NCBI GenBank assembly: GCA_036971475.1
Contig: JBAIZL010000001.1
Coordinates: forward strand, 98,705,350 to 98,769,349
From: Prosapia bicincta
Taxonomy: Eukaryota > Arthropoda > Insecta > Hemiptera > Cercopidae
Direction of reading: 5' to 3'
Length of the DNA: 64,000 nucleotides
Below are positions 24,795 to 35,498 of the stretch, piece after piece. Every line of letters starts with the position of its first letter. Within the stretch, counting starts at the first letter, position 1. The notes below the pieces were generated by a model. It did not search any database, was not told the DNA's origin, and was given only the letters and a program-made list of their open reading frames with translations. A program made the position numbers and the translations under genes.

Positions 24795-27700
24795 ATGAGA
24801 GGATCCCTAATGGTAGGAAGGAAAAGAGGAGACAACCATTAGAGATCCAACAACAAACAAAATATAGGAAATATTACCCGGAGAAACAGGGAACAGTAAA
24901 TAAAGGAAAGGCGGAAGACCTAAAGAACAAAAATAAAAAAACAATACAACAGGAAAATAACAATGAAGTACACCAAAATCAAGAGCGTAGAGTTGGTGGA
25001 CTATCTCTTGATATTCGTGCTGAATTGTTAGAAGAGGACAAGGAGATTGGCGAAGGTAACCAGAAGAAAGAAACATGCCCTGTAATTGACTGTGAGGTAG
25101 AAGGGCACTCTATAGAGGTAGAGATTGACACGGGTGCAGACGTGTCAGTCATTCAAGAAAAGGCTTACAACAACCTCAAGTTGCATGGGCTTAAGTTCCT
25201 GGAACTACCCATCAACAATGTGGGAGTTGTAACAGCCATTAAGACTGCACAAATAAAGGTTACCCGGCAATGCTTAATTCCCTTAACAATTAAAGGCATA
25301 AAAGTGGACTGCATCTTCATAGTGGTCTCCAAACTTCGGTCGGAGATGATTATGGGGTGCAACACACTGTATGACCTAAAGGCACGGATAAACATGGATA
25401 GACGCTTTGTGACATTCGAAATAGAAGGGGAAATGGTGTACCAGGACTTTAAAAGTAAAATACAAAAGATAGAGGAAAATGAAGAAGTCCGAAAAATATG
25501 CAAGATAACCCAGGAAAAAGAAGATGCATCAACAATAGGGCATCAAAGCAAAAAGGAGGGGTTAATGCGACAGTGCGAGAAGCAGGGGCACTGCCGAATG
25601 AATGAAGGAGGAAATGGACAAGAAACAAGTAAAGGGGAAATCTTAAATATAACGAACGAATATCAAAGAAAAATAAAAAATGAAACAGAGGAAAAATTAA
25701 ACAAAAACAAAAAATTAAAAAACAAAAATGAAAATATAATAAATAAGGAAATAAATTTAAGACCTGAGGGAGTCAAAACAGGAGATAAAGAAACAAAGGA
25801 CATGGAAAGAAGAGCTGCAGCTGAGATTAAGAGCAAACCAAAATATAAACAAGGTAAGGCCGAAATAGTGCCAAAAAGGGGAAATAATGTGAGTGGAAAA
25901 ATAATAAATAAGAAAATAAATATAAATAAAAGTATAAACGTCGCGTCGAAACAATTAAAAGGGGGGAACAACGAGGTTAAAATGAATAACCAACAAGTAG
26001 CTCGGAAGCCCATGACTAAGACTTTAGATTCTGGAGAGATAACCCAAAGGAAAGAAATTGAAATTAAAGAAAGAAAAAAGAAAAACCCATTTACTAGTTC
26101 AAGAGTTCGAAAGTCAATTAAAATGAGAGCCAATCCAAATACGAGAAGAACCTTCATTTCATTACAAGTCAAAAACAGAAAAATAAAAGGTAGATTTAAG
26201 GAGAATAAGGGAAAGTTAAGAAATTGGAAAAGGAGAAAGAAGAAAAAGAAAGATAAAGATGGACGGATGATAAGAAAATATTTGAGAATTAACCATTTAG
26301 GAATCGAAGAAGAAGAAACAGAAAATAAATGTATATTAGACAAAGAACAGCAAAATCAATTAAACCAGCTAATATTGGAATATGACGATATATTTAGCGA
26401 GATACCGGGAAGATCAAATAAATATAAGCATCAATTGAAACTAATAGAGAATAAAACTTTTGTACGAAGGAATTATCCAATTCCAATTAATTACCGTAAA
26501 CAGGTCCAAGAAGAGATTGAAAGAATGCTCAGATATGACATCATCGAACGCTCAAGAACTCCTTACATCAACCCAATGGTGACAGTAATAAAACCAGACA
26601 AGACCATCCGTCTGTGCCTAGACGCTAGGAAGTTGAATGAAATAACTGTGCCGGATTATGAAAGTGCACCCACTATTGACGATATACTAAGGAAAGGTCG
26701 CAACAGGCGATATTTTTCAAAAATAGATTTAACGTCAAGTTTCTGGCAAATACCGTTGACTAATGAGTCCAAAAAATATACAGGATTTTTATTTAATAAT
26801 AAAGTATATAATTTCAAAGTGGTGCCTTTTTTACTCCAAAACTCCCTAGCGGCTCTAGTGAGAACGGTAGATATCACTTTGGGTAAGGAGTTAGAGGAAA
26901 ATCTTTTAGTGTATGTCGATGATCTGTTGTGTCTATCTGAGACATTCGATGAGCACCTCAGTCACCTGAGGACAATTTTCACCAGATTCAGAGAGGGGAA
27001 TTTAACCATCAACCCGAAGAAAACCTTGTTCTGTCAACAAGAGGTGAAGTTTTTAGGATATATCTTCAGACAAGAAGGGGTCACCACAGACCCAGAGAAG
27101 CTACAGGCAATACAGGATTTCCCAGAACCTAGAAACAAAAAACAACTACAATCGTTTCTAGGTTTTGTAAATTACTATGCACGATTTACAAAGAAACATG
27201 CTGAAGAGACTTCACCCTTGTTGAAATTACTAAGAAAAGATCAGCCCTGGATCTGGGATGAATACATGAGTAAAGCCTTCAATAGGGTAAAAGATTTGTT
27301 TACGGAATCAGTCACTCTGATGCATCCAATCGAAGGGCAACGTACGTTCCTACAGACAGATGCATGTGATAATGCAATCGCCAGTCAGATTTTCCAGAGA
27401 GATGGACAAGGGCAAATGCAAGTAATAGGGTTCGTTAGCCGAACACTTAAGAGTTGTGAGAAGGCATACACTATATGCGAGAAAGAATTATTGGCTATAG
27501 TGCATGGCTTGAAAAAATTTCGGCCATTAATAGTGGGAGCGCCACTAACTATCATAACGGATAATAAGGCATTGAAATTTATGAACACGTGCAATTTCAC
27601 TAATTCACGAATCACTAGGTGGATATTGGCGATTCAAGAGTATCAACCAACAGTGATACATTGCCGAGGAAAGGAAAACATACCGTGCGACGTCGTGAGT

Positions 27701-28981
27701 CGGATGTATCAGAATGAGATGGATAATAAGGGAAACAGTCAGAACCGTCAGGTCATAAAAGTAGGACGGTTACAAATAGGATGTGAAGAAACACTAAAAG
27801 CAAAATTTCAAAACATAAAAAACTTACAAAGACAACAACCAGAATTAGAAAAATTTTTTGAAAACGTGACCAAATTTAAGAGATATTCTATACAAGAAGG
27901 GATATTGTGTAAAGAAGTCAAAAATAAAATAAAGATAGTAATCCCGGAATCAATAATAAACGAGGTAATTGAGAACATACATCAGATATATGCTCACATA
28001 GGGAGAAATAAAATAACGAATATAATGAGCCAGAGCATGTATATAAAGCAAATGAAGAAACGGATATTACAAGTGATAGAAAGATGTCAGATATGTCAGT
28101 ACGCAAAACCGACAAATAGATACCTCCAAGGAAGCACGAAACCAATCGTCTCAAGAGGGCCAGGCGAAATGGTGGCGATAGACCATCTAGGGCCCTTACC
28201 AACCAGCGTTGGTGGGGTAAAACATATATTGGTAGTAATAGATAGCTTCTCGAAGTATGTTAAGTTATATGCAGTACGAAGTACCACAACAAGGAGCTCA
28301 AAGTTGAAGTTACTGCATTATTTTCAAGCAGTAGGGAAACCAAGCAAGATCCTTACCGATTTTGGAACTGCATTTACATCACGGCAATGGCGTACTTGGA
28401 TCAGGTGTGAAGGAATCCAACACATACTGAGCCCAGTACGGCACCCGCAGGTGAATTTAGCAGAAAGAGTAAATAGAGAACTGAGAAGGATATTGCGGAC
28501 CTACTGCTATGATAACCAATCGCATTGGCGGAAGTACCTGTCATACATAGAAGGAGTAATCAATGCTTTACCGCATGAAGCTACTGGATACACTCCAGAT
28601 CAGATTCAGTTCGGGGTTGATCCAGAATATGGGTGGCAGGGATTTGTACCAGACGTTTGTAAAAATGTAGTAACGGAAACACAACAGCAGCGTGTGCAGA
28701 AGGCATACGACAGAATGAGAAGAACAGGAGAGCTCAGGGCTGAGAAATTAAATAGAAAGATGAAGCAGACGGAATTGAAATGTGGGGACAAAGTACTGGT
28801 AACAAGGGTAAATAGATCTAACTTGAGCCGTCAAGAAACCGAGAAGATGCTATTAATTTACCAGGGTCCATATGTAGTGGCTAGACGATTGGGGGCAAAA
28901 ACTTATGAAATAGCAAACTTGGAAACAGGGAAAATAAGGGGGATCTATGACATCAAAGACATAAAGATATTTAAAGAATAA
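24683..28981 (+). CDS. pol: Pol polyprotein: protease, reverse transcriptase, RNase H, integrase
   Basis: Open in the -1 frame relative to gag. It has 1,432 codons counted from the first ATG, but translation probably enters by frameshift at about 24,785. Protease: IDTGADVSV with D149. A lysine-rich linker of about 290 residues follows (260-550). Reverse transcriptase: LDARKLN, then YVDD at 744-747; the motif that is usually PFG reads VPFLLQNS, with Leu in place of Gly. RNase H: QTDACDN, CEKELLAI, ITDNKAL. Integrase: an H-H and CQICQ zinc-binding region, D1167 (AIDHLG), D1226 (LTDFGTAF) and E1261 (NLAERVN), and a GPY motif (YQGPYVV). No chromodomain. No stop or frameshift interrupts it. The Leu change may affect activity. 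Confidence 0.93.
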   Translation: MATTKARVQATKPNGRRPTDKRKETSKSRAKWSIKKLNERIPNGRKEKRRQPLEIQQQTKYRKYYPEKQGTVNKGKAEDLKNKNKKTIQQENNNEVHQNQERRVGGLSLDIRAELLEEDKEIGEGNQKKETCPVIDCEVEGHSIEVEIDTGADVSVIQEKAYNNLKLHGLKFLELPINNVGVVTAIKTAQIKVTRQCLIPLTIKGIKVDCIFIVVSKLRSEMIMGCNTLYDLKARINMDRRFVTFEIEGEMVYQDFKSKIQKIEENEEVRKICKITQEKEDASTIGHQSKKEGLMRQCEKQGHCRMNEGGNGQETSKGEILNITNEYQRKIKNETEEKLNKNKKLKNKNENIINKEINLRPEGVKTGDKETKDMERRAAAEIKSKPKYKQGKAEIVPKRGNNVSGKIINKKININKSINVASKQLKGGNNEVKMNNQQVARKPMTKTLDSGEITQRKEIEIKERKKKNPFTSSRVRKSIKMRANPNTRRTFISLQVKNRKIKGRFKENKGKLRNWKRRKKKKKDKDGRMIRKYLRINHLGIEEEETENKCILDKEQQNQLNQLILEYDDIFSEIPGRSNKYKHQLKLIENKTFVRRNYPIPINYRKQVQEEIERMLRYDIIERSRTPYINPMVTVIKPDKTIRLCLDARKLNEITVPDYESAPTIDDILRKGRNRRYFSKIDLTSSFWQIPLTNESKKYTGFLFNNKVYNFKVVPFLLQNSLAALVRTVDITLGKELEENLLVYVDDLLCLSETFDEHLSHLRTIFTRFREGNLTINPKKTLFCQQEVKFLGYIFRQEGVTTDPEKLQAIQDFPEPRNKKQLQSFLGFVNYYARFTKKHAEETSPLLKLLRKDQPWIWDEYMSKAFNRVKDLFTESVTLMHPIEGQRTFLQTDACDNAIASQIFQRDGQGQMQVIGFVSRTLKSCEKAYTICEKELLAIVHGLKKFRPLIVGAPLTIITDNKALKFMNTCNFTNSRITRWILAIQEYQPTVIHCRGKENIPCDVVSRMYQNEMDNKGNSQNRQVIKVGRLQIGCEETLKAKFQNIKNLQRQQPELEKFFENVTKFKRYSIQEGILCKEVKNKIKIVIPESIINEVIENIHQIYAHIGRNKITNIMSQSMYIKQMKKRILQVIERCQICQYAKPTNRYLQGSTKPIVSRGPGEMVAIDHLGPLPTSVGGVKHILVVIDSFSKYVKLYAVRSTTTRSSKLKLLHYFQAVGKPSKILTDFGTAFTSRQWRTWIRCEGIQHILSPVRHPQVNLAERVNRELRRILRTYCYDNQSHWRKYLSYIEGVINALPHEATGYTPDQIQFGVDPEYGWQGFVPDVCKNVVTETQQQRVQKAYDRMRRTGELRAEKLNRKMKQTELKCGDKVLVTRVNRSNLSRQETEKMLLIYQGPYVVARRLGAKTYEIANLETGKIRGIYDIKDIKIFKE
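24785..24791 (+). promoter_or_regulatory. -1 ribosomal frameshift slippery site A-AAA-AAC
   Basis: The heptamer A AAA AAC sits in the gag frame as TCA AAA AAC, immediately before the TAA stop. Slipping back one base moves ribosomes into the pol frame (AAA AAA CTA AAT). This is a canonical X-XXY-YYZ site. No downstream pseudoknot was worked out. Confidence 0.85.
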
Positions 28982-28996
28982 AGGATAATAAGGCAA

Positions 28997-29028
<32 letters not shown>

Positions 29029-29591
29029 GATCCATCAGTGACATAGGGAGTAACGGTTAAGTAATAAAAATAAAAATGTAAAATAAATCTAAGTAGTAGA
29101 TTAAAGCAGTAACATAATCCAAATACATAGGACAAATAATATAAAATCAGTATTAAATGTGAAAGAAAAAGCCATATGTTAAATGAACGGGATTCATTGA
29201 ATTTATTAAAGTAAAGGTTGTGTTAAACAACAATGAATGTGTAAAATAAGGATTACAATATACAATATTGTATAGTTAATATAAAATTGAAATAAGATTA
29301 AATAAAAAAGAATGTGACTAAGGACAGGAGTAATAAATGAGTAAATAGCATGTGAAGTGACTAATGTGACAATGATATATAGGCCTATGAGTGAAAGGGA
29401 CAGGAGAGTAAATTGTGAACTTTAGTAAAATTAATTAAGTTATGAAGATGAATAGGAATAGTAGATTAATGAAAGGAATATGAAAATTTTAATATAAACT
29501 AGTATAAGTGTTAATGTTACTTTTCACAAATATGTTATTAATTATGTTTATCTGTTTCAAGGGAGAGAAGGACCAAAATTTTCATATATTT
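28982..29591 (+). other. Untranslated tail between pol and the polypurine tract
   Basis: AT-rich, with an A run at about 29,000-29,027. There is no open frame that could be env. Short remnants of env were looked for and not seen. Confidence 0.7.
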
Positions 29592-29607
29592 AAAAAGGGG
29601 GGAATTT
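29592..29607 (+). other. Polypurine tract
   Basis: AAAAAGGGGGGAA followed by TTT directly before the 3' LTR. It serves as plus-strand primer in reverse transcription. Confidence 0.85.
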
Positions 29608-31626
29608 TGCAGCGGCCAGAATGTCCGATGCAAAGAATCTGGGTAATGGTACAGAATACCAGAATCAAACCTAACCGGGTTAAATAATTGACTAAATTTA
29701 TATATATAAAAATTTTTAAAACATTATAATAATAATAATATTAAAACTAGGGTAAATAATAGTAAAATGAAGAAAATTAGAAATAACTTTAGACTTAAAA
29801 AACATAAATTATAAGCAATAAGAAAAATTATCACTTCAAAGTGGATAGCCTAAATTATGTAAACAAAAAAAGACGGTAATTGTGTAGTATAACAAACTAG
29901 GCCTAGATGCCGGCTATTAAAATAATTGTACTTAAAAATAATCAGGAATAAAGAATGTAAATTAAGATGTGAGGAAAGTAAATTAGGCCTAGCTAGGGAA
30001 AATAGTATTTATGTAAAAGTAAAGATTAAATGTTAAAGTGTAATAGCCTAAGAAATTAGGTTATAATAGAAGAAGTCATATTTGATTTCGGAAAAATCCG
30101 CTTAGGGCATTGATTATAAATCTTGTCACTACGAAACGAAAGCGCTACAGTCGAACTTTGGATTAAGAATGTTAAAAAGTTAATTAAATTAAATGAGAAG
30201 AAATAAAGTCAAATATGTTATTAAATAAAAGGTAAAAATGCAAAGGACACATCAGAATACAGAAACGCCTTTTATAAAAAGGGAAACTAATCTTAGTTCA
30301 GAATTTCCGAACAAACAAAGTCAATTGCCATGGCAACGGCTTTCTGATTGGTCAAAAGTTGAAAAATGGATACTGGGACGTGGGAAGTTTGAAATTGGAG
30401 AAGACGGGCCTCACAAAAGGCACGCTATCCAGAATCAGAATGCATTAGGCTCTCAAAGCGAGCAGACGTGTTGTTGTACCATGCGATCAAGACAAGAAAA
30501 AATGTGCTAAAAACAGAGTAAAAAGTGCTACGATGTGATCAGGGGAAGGAAGATATATATGAGCAAGGGCTCATATATACCCAGAACAAAATTTCGACCA
30601 CCAAAATGCAAAATTAAAGAAAATAAGAAGATTGACCGAAATTATGGAGAGACGCCTACCTACCAAGACCCTTGAAGCTGTAACAGGACCGACAGATGAC
30701 AACATTAATGAAGATAAAAAGATTTCTACAGTACAAGGTTATATAATCAATTTAATTATTCTTTTTTAAATAACATTTTACTTCAAATTATATTAACTTA
30801 ATTTCAAAATTAAATAAGATGGGAATAACCTAAGGGACTGATTAGTCAACTCTCTTAGGTTACCCAAATTTAAGTAATAAAGATTCAAAATTGACTTTCC
30901 ATTCCCATTGCTGTGGGAATGTATGGATTAAGTATAAAGATGTATATCTTATATGGCTTTTTCTAAGTGAATTTCTAATGAATAACTTCCAAAGAAGTTA
31001 ATTGTTCAAGGCCTAGCCTAAAGGCATTACATAGTAATATTAAGTGTTTGAAAAAGAATCAGATTTTAAAATATGTTAAATTTAACTCTACTAATCAAAA
31101 TTATATACAAAATTAATTATGGTAACTTTGATAATTTAAATTATATGTAAAATTAATGATAATAAGAAAATTTAAAAACAGAAGGAGATAATAATGTTTA
31201 GTTAAATGGCAAGTTGTATGAAATTTTGAAAAAATAATTAGTCAAGAAAATCCTGTGAAATTAAATAAAAACAATAATAATTAATTTGAACCTTGGAACA
31301 AATAAATAAAAATGTATATTTTCCAATTAGCTGTGTTTTCATTCTAGATAAGATAAGTTCACTAGGTATCCAGGTATAGTCTTTAAATCACAAGTGTCTC
31401 TCAAAGATTCCACTACCCGAAAAGGAGCTTGAACAGGGCTTATCGGAGGCTAATTGGTTTTATCAAAAATTCAGGGGTTGGTTCCTCTGAGAGGTTTATT
31501 CCTTGAGGCACAGGTCTATGAAATTAGGTTCGTAGTCAATGGATAAACCATTACTTTCTTACTGACTTAGCAATTGAGGAAGAGAAATAAACAACGGCAA
31601 AGGTTATAAAAAGTAAGTCGGTAAGA
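29608..31626 (+). repeat. 3' LTR, 2,019 bp
   Basis: Second copy of the LTR, with an offset of 8,789 from the 5' copy throughout. It carries the same 90-codon frame (30,238-30,510), X-box/CCAAT pair and stem-loops. The one noticed difference is T at 30,909. ctgg follows at 31,627-31,630. Confidence 0.95.
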
Positions 31627-33420
31627 CTGGGGAAGAGCTCTTCTCTGCCAGTTTGAAAGGAGATGTCTACTACTAAAGGGTACTTTTAGCTGTAAAGTAA
31701 TGTAGGTCATATAGCTAACCCTAGAACTATAAATTATATCAGTCTCATTATATATTTGAAGTCTTAATGTGATGAGCTTGATGTGATCGGTCTTAATGAG
31801 TCAATATAACTATTATTGTCTAAGAAGGATGAGAATGGATTTTAATACAAGTGGGATTAAGGTAGTAACGATAAACTCCAGCGGTAAGGGAGACCACGAC
31901 ATTACATGTTACATATCCGTTATACCGAATATAATTATAATTTGATTGTTGTAACTATGACCGACGCTGTGGACGTGGTCATTTTAAGGCGTCTAACTAA
32001 ATACTCTACACGTAATGGTAGAATGACTTTGTGTAATATTTTATCCAATACGAACTATTTCCAAATATTAATAATATGCAAAAATATTGAGCAAAAATGT
32101 TTTATAAGACAGTAAAATGTTACTATAGTAATTTGATATAACGTTGGCTATTCTATTCGCCTTATAATTTTGTTAGGAGTTATTTCTTACCTATGTTTTT
32201 ATTTGAAAGTAATTACTCGTGGTATGTTTTATTATAATAAATAACGTAGTTTTTTTTATTGCTGCCTACAGTCAGTATTCCTAATATCCCTCAAAGGGTT
32301 GAAAAGTATTGTAAATATAGATAATATTAAGGTAGTGATCCACCACCTATCTGTATCCCACATACCCTCTAGTAGGAAGATAAATAGAGAATATTTATAA
32401 AGACTTTAGACAGTATTATTGAAAAAACATCAAGGTCCCCTAGTACTGGAAATAGGGGGAAATTATCACGTTTGTAAGGGTCCTTAGTGTGTGTACCTGA
32501 AGTAGACTTTCTCTCACCCGGCCTGTAGAGAGGTGTCTACCCACTACCTGGTAAACCACGCACTACTACGAGATGCAGAAAATATAAAACTGAAGATCAT
32601 TAGAAATATTATAGGAGAAAAATATAAAATAAATGAAAAACCACAATTCAATCAAGTATTCTAAGACTTATTTTCCGGTAAGTATATCTATAACAAGAAA
32701 AACCTGTTCGTCATTGCTAAGATCAAACATTACAAAAAAAAGTAGTAAAACCTGTTACAACGGTAATGTTTTATGACGTAAACAACCCAGCTTATTCAGT
32801 CCAGGAAATCTTATGAAAAATCTGGAATACCCATAGATCCTAAACTAAAGAGCAAGGGAACAGTTTAACAAACGAATATCAAATTTATTACAAGGTGAAA
32901 AACGGTGAGCGAAAATGAGACTGAAATTGAACAAAAACAAAATGAGAATTATTTCATGAATCAAGAAGTAATAATTTGAAAGAAGGTTGTTCAGTATAAA
33001 AAAATACTCTCAACAAGTCAGAGAAAAACAACGGAAATTTAAAACCGAAGATCAGAGTTATTTGAAAAGTAATTTTTCAGAAAACAGCAGTAAATGAGTG
33101 AAAAACATTTAGATGGAAAGAGATTATATTTACATTGGTATTTGTTGAGTGTGTCCTAATAAATAAAAATGGAACAAAAGAAGATGTAGTCAAGGCTAAC
33201 TTGATTATGTATATATTCCGACTTAGTCTATATTTGTGAAATAACGCCATATTTTTTTTTAATATTTATTTTATGCTGTTACGATTTTCCCCTTCTTGTT
33301 TAAAACGTGTGTAGTACGGAGCTAGTATAGACGTTTTTACCTGAAAAAAGAATTTTAGAAGGGTTTATTCATATTGTATGTATGTTGTGTTTAATAGTTT
33401 TAATGTGATTTTATACTAGT
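31627..33420. other. Degenerate repeat field, right part; no gene
   Basis: Begins with the ctgg duplication and continues the degenerate repeat interrupted by the LTR element (for example CCTAGTACTGGAAATAGGGGG near 32,437). The open frame at 31,906-32,115 has no known domain. Confidence 0.4.
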
Positions 33421-33500
33421 ACATTTACATTTAATGTCGCTTTTAGTTTTAAGAATGACTACTGCCTTCTCTTTGAGTGGTCGAAACGTTGATAGGAATT
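33421..33500 (+). ncRNA. Decayed hammerhead-like retroelement end
   Basis: TTAAGAAT serves as core (C3 to U, G5 to A, G8 to A), with GACTAC/GTGGTC as stem II, then CGAAAC and a broken stem III (ACG-TT-GAT). AATTAAATAAAG and a T run follow. The changed G5 should inactivate it. It is recorded as a relic of the same type of element end. Confidence 0.35.
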
Positions 33501-34600
33501 AAATAAAGTTTTTTTTTTTTTTAAATGTCTCTTATTTCATGGAATGAAAAATAAACAAATCATATAACGTGGAATGTACGAGTAAATCAAAGATAATCTT
33601 AATAAAGCTTTTAATCAAATAAACTCGTTTCGGCTAAAGTGATTACCTTATTAGCAACTATAACATACAAGCATTATAGTATATTTGACTTATATTTTTA
33701 CTGGGCTGGTCCTAGTAAAGCAGCTCAAAAGAATCGGTTCATGTATTTCATAGCTAATTGTTCTTCATTAGCATCTAGATAAAGTCTTTAAATGATTGAA
33801 AAGGGGTTAATGTCTGCTAAATAGACTAGATAACAAGGGCTTAAATGTATTCAATGAAGAGATAATCTGGACGTGCGGCCAGTCAGTCGACAGTTAATCG
33901 TTTATTAATGTTTATTTCACTTTCCGATTATTAAAAACCCTTCTATAAAATATAAGAAGTGTGATGGAGTTAAAGGTTAAGCCAAGTTAATTCCGCGTTA
34001 TAATAATACAATAAATTGGTTATTATGTGGTAATAAATAATAAGAACAATTTGATAAATGGCACAAGACAAAAATGGATTTGCTAGTTAATTTATTAGCG
34101 AATTTTACTTAATAGTGGTAATAAATTAAATTACAAATGCTTGAAACCTCAACTCAATATTAAATCAAATGTCTTGGAACATTCATTTATCGTTCCGTAC
34201 TGCTCATTAGAGTCCTGGATGGTGGTAAGAAAGAGATACGATGATTCTGGAAACAAACAGTGACACACCATGAATTTAAAGACATAAAATAGACAATATT
34301 ATTATCAAGGGTTTACACATCAAGTGCAAAAACATAAAAAGGGAACATTAAAAGATGTTTATACACTACAAATACGATTTCGCTATAAATCACATTTTTA
34401 ATAACAAACCTTTGAGCTTGCGAGCATGCTCGAATAACGAAATAACTACAGTAGAGTCTCGAAATTCCGACTCATAATTTTTCGATCTTTCGTTAAATTC
34501 GAGCCTATTTTATCTATTTTAAAGTAAATGATGAGTCGGGCTTCCAAGATATGTTTATAATCATACGGTATGCAAAGTATATGAGCTGAGCATCTAAGAA
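33501..34600. other. No gene recognised
   Basis: AT-rich. A minus-strand element end resembling the hammerhead relics (GCCGAAACGAGTT on the complement) lies near 33,605-33,650 with a degraded core. Nothing else is recognised. Confidence 0.4.
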
Positions 34601-34659
34601 ATTAAAATGTCATCTACATATCTATGGTAGTAAATTATTTTATGTGTATAGTTATTGTT

Positions 34660-34667
34660 CTGTAGAA
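34660..34667. repeat. 8-bp target-site duplication, left (ctgtagaa)
   Basis: Repeated at 35,499-35,506. The plus Penelope copy has the matching empty site (TTCTACAG, 36,448-36,455). Confidence 0.9.
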
Positions 34668-35498
34668 CAGCGGTTCTCAACCTGGGGGACGCGCCTCACT
34701 GGGGGGGGGGCGTAGAAGAATTCCAGGGGAAGCGTCAACAAATTTTTTAAAAAATTGAATTTGATGTTGGGCACAAACACACAATCATTGAAATTTCTTT
34801 ATAGCTTAATAGAGCTATAAAGCTCTATTTCTTTACTCAACGAACTTTTCTTCCTTTCCAAAATCTCGTCGATGATACCCAAAGTCTTCCAAAAGACCTA
34901 GTAAATGAAATGAAAGACCTGAGCATTTGTTGTCTCTGAAGAACAAAATTGGAGCCTATTTCCCAGATATAAGGTCGGAAAACTGGGAATTCAAGAACAC
35001 AAGAGACCCCCTTCAAATCAACATTGATATACCTCCTGATCACATTCAAGAACAAACAATTGATTTGCAATGTGATTCCAAAGCTAAATTGGATTTCCCA
35101 AACATGGGTCTCGAAAATTTCTGGCTACTATATCTTCCTGCTTACTCAGAAGTAGCAATGGAGGCAGTCAAGTTGCTGGTACAATTTTCATCAACTTATC
35201 TATGCGAGACCGGATTTTCAGCCCTGGTTAATATAAAATCTAAATATCGAGCCAGACTAGATGTGGAAAGTGACCTGCAAAATTTCTTCCAAACATACAA
35301 AAAATAGTTAACGAGAAACAGTGCCAGCCTTCACACTAGCACTACAAAAGTAGCGAACATTTTTCTGGTTATTACTTAAACATATTGTAAGTAAATTTAT
35401 CATATATAAGTCTAAATTAACTTAATCCGTGAAGGGAGGCGTGACCTCACACCAAAGTGTGAAGGGGGGTTCAGAGCCTAAAAGGTTGAGAACCCCTG
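34668..35498 (+). mobile_element. Internally deleted hAT transposon inside the Penelope copy
   Basis: The element is 831 bp with terminal inverted repeats CAGCGGTTCTCAACC (left) and CAGGGGTTCTCAACC (right, complement), flanked by ctgtagaa. The TIR and the protein inside fit the ZBED5/FAM200-like group of hAT elements. A run of about ten G lies near the left end (34,700). Only the C-terminal half of a transposase remains. It is a different family from the hAT at 18.6 kb: the TIRs and protein differ. Confidence 0.92.
34927..35307 (+). pseudogene. hAT transposase C-terminal fragment (ZBED5-like)
   Basis: A 126-codon frame. It contains ENFWLLYLPAYSEVAMEAVK and then LLVQFSSTYLCETGFSALVN followed by IKSKYRARLDVESDL, the hAT C-terminal dimerisation region of the ZBED5/SCAND3-like type. 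The zinc-finger N-terminus and the catalytic acidic residues are missing, so it cannot transpose by itself. The frame is intact to its stop and looks less decayed than the hAT relic at 19 kb. Confidence 0.88.

Larger units (their letters stand above)
20819..31626 (+). mobile_element. Complete Ty3/gypsy-type LTR retrotransposon, 10.8 kb
   Basis: In order: 5' LTR, tRNA-Lys primer site, gag, a -1 frameshift site, pol (protease, reverse transcriptase, RNase H, integrase), an untranslated tail with polypurine tract, and 3' LTR. It is flanked by the 4-bp duplication ctgg. The protease-RT-RH-integrase order marks Ty3/gypsy (Metaviridae). There is no env gene between pol and the 3' LTR. The two LTRs have the same length and I noticed only one base difference, so insertion was recent. 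Both gag and pol are open. The element replicates through RNA and reverse transcription in cytoplasmic particles, then integrates. Confidence 0.95.

Noticed and set aside
25663..26343. 226-codon hydrophobic minus-strand frame
   Set aside because: Mirror of the lysine-rich pol linker, which reads as Phe/Leu/Ile on the other strand.
28982..29607. Possible env gene in the LTR element
   Set aside because: No open frame, signal peptide or membrane segment between pol and the 3' LTR.
32585..32620. CTGAAGATCATTAGAAA as a hammerhead
   Set aside because: Only six bases between core and GAAA, with no stem II.
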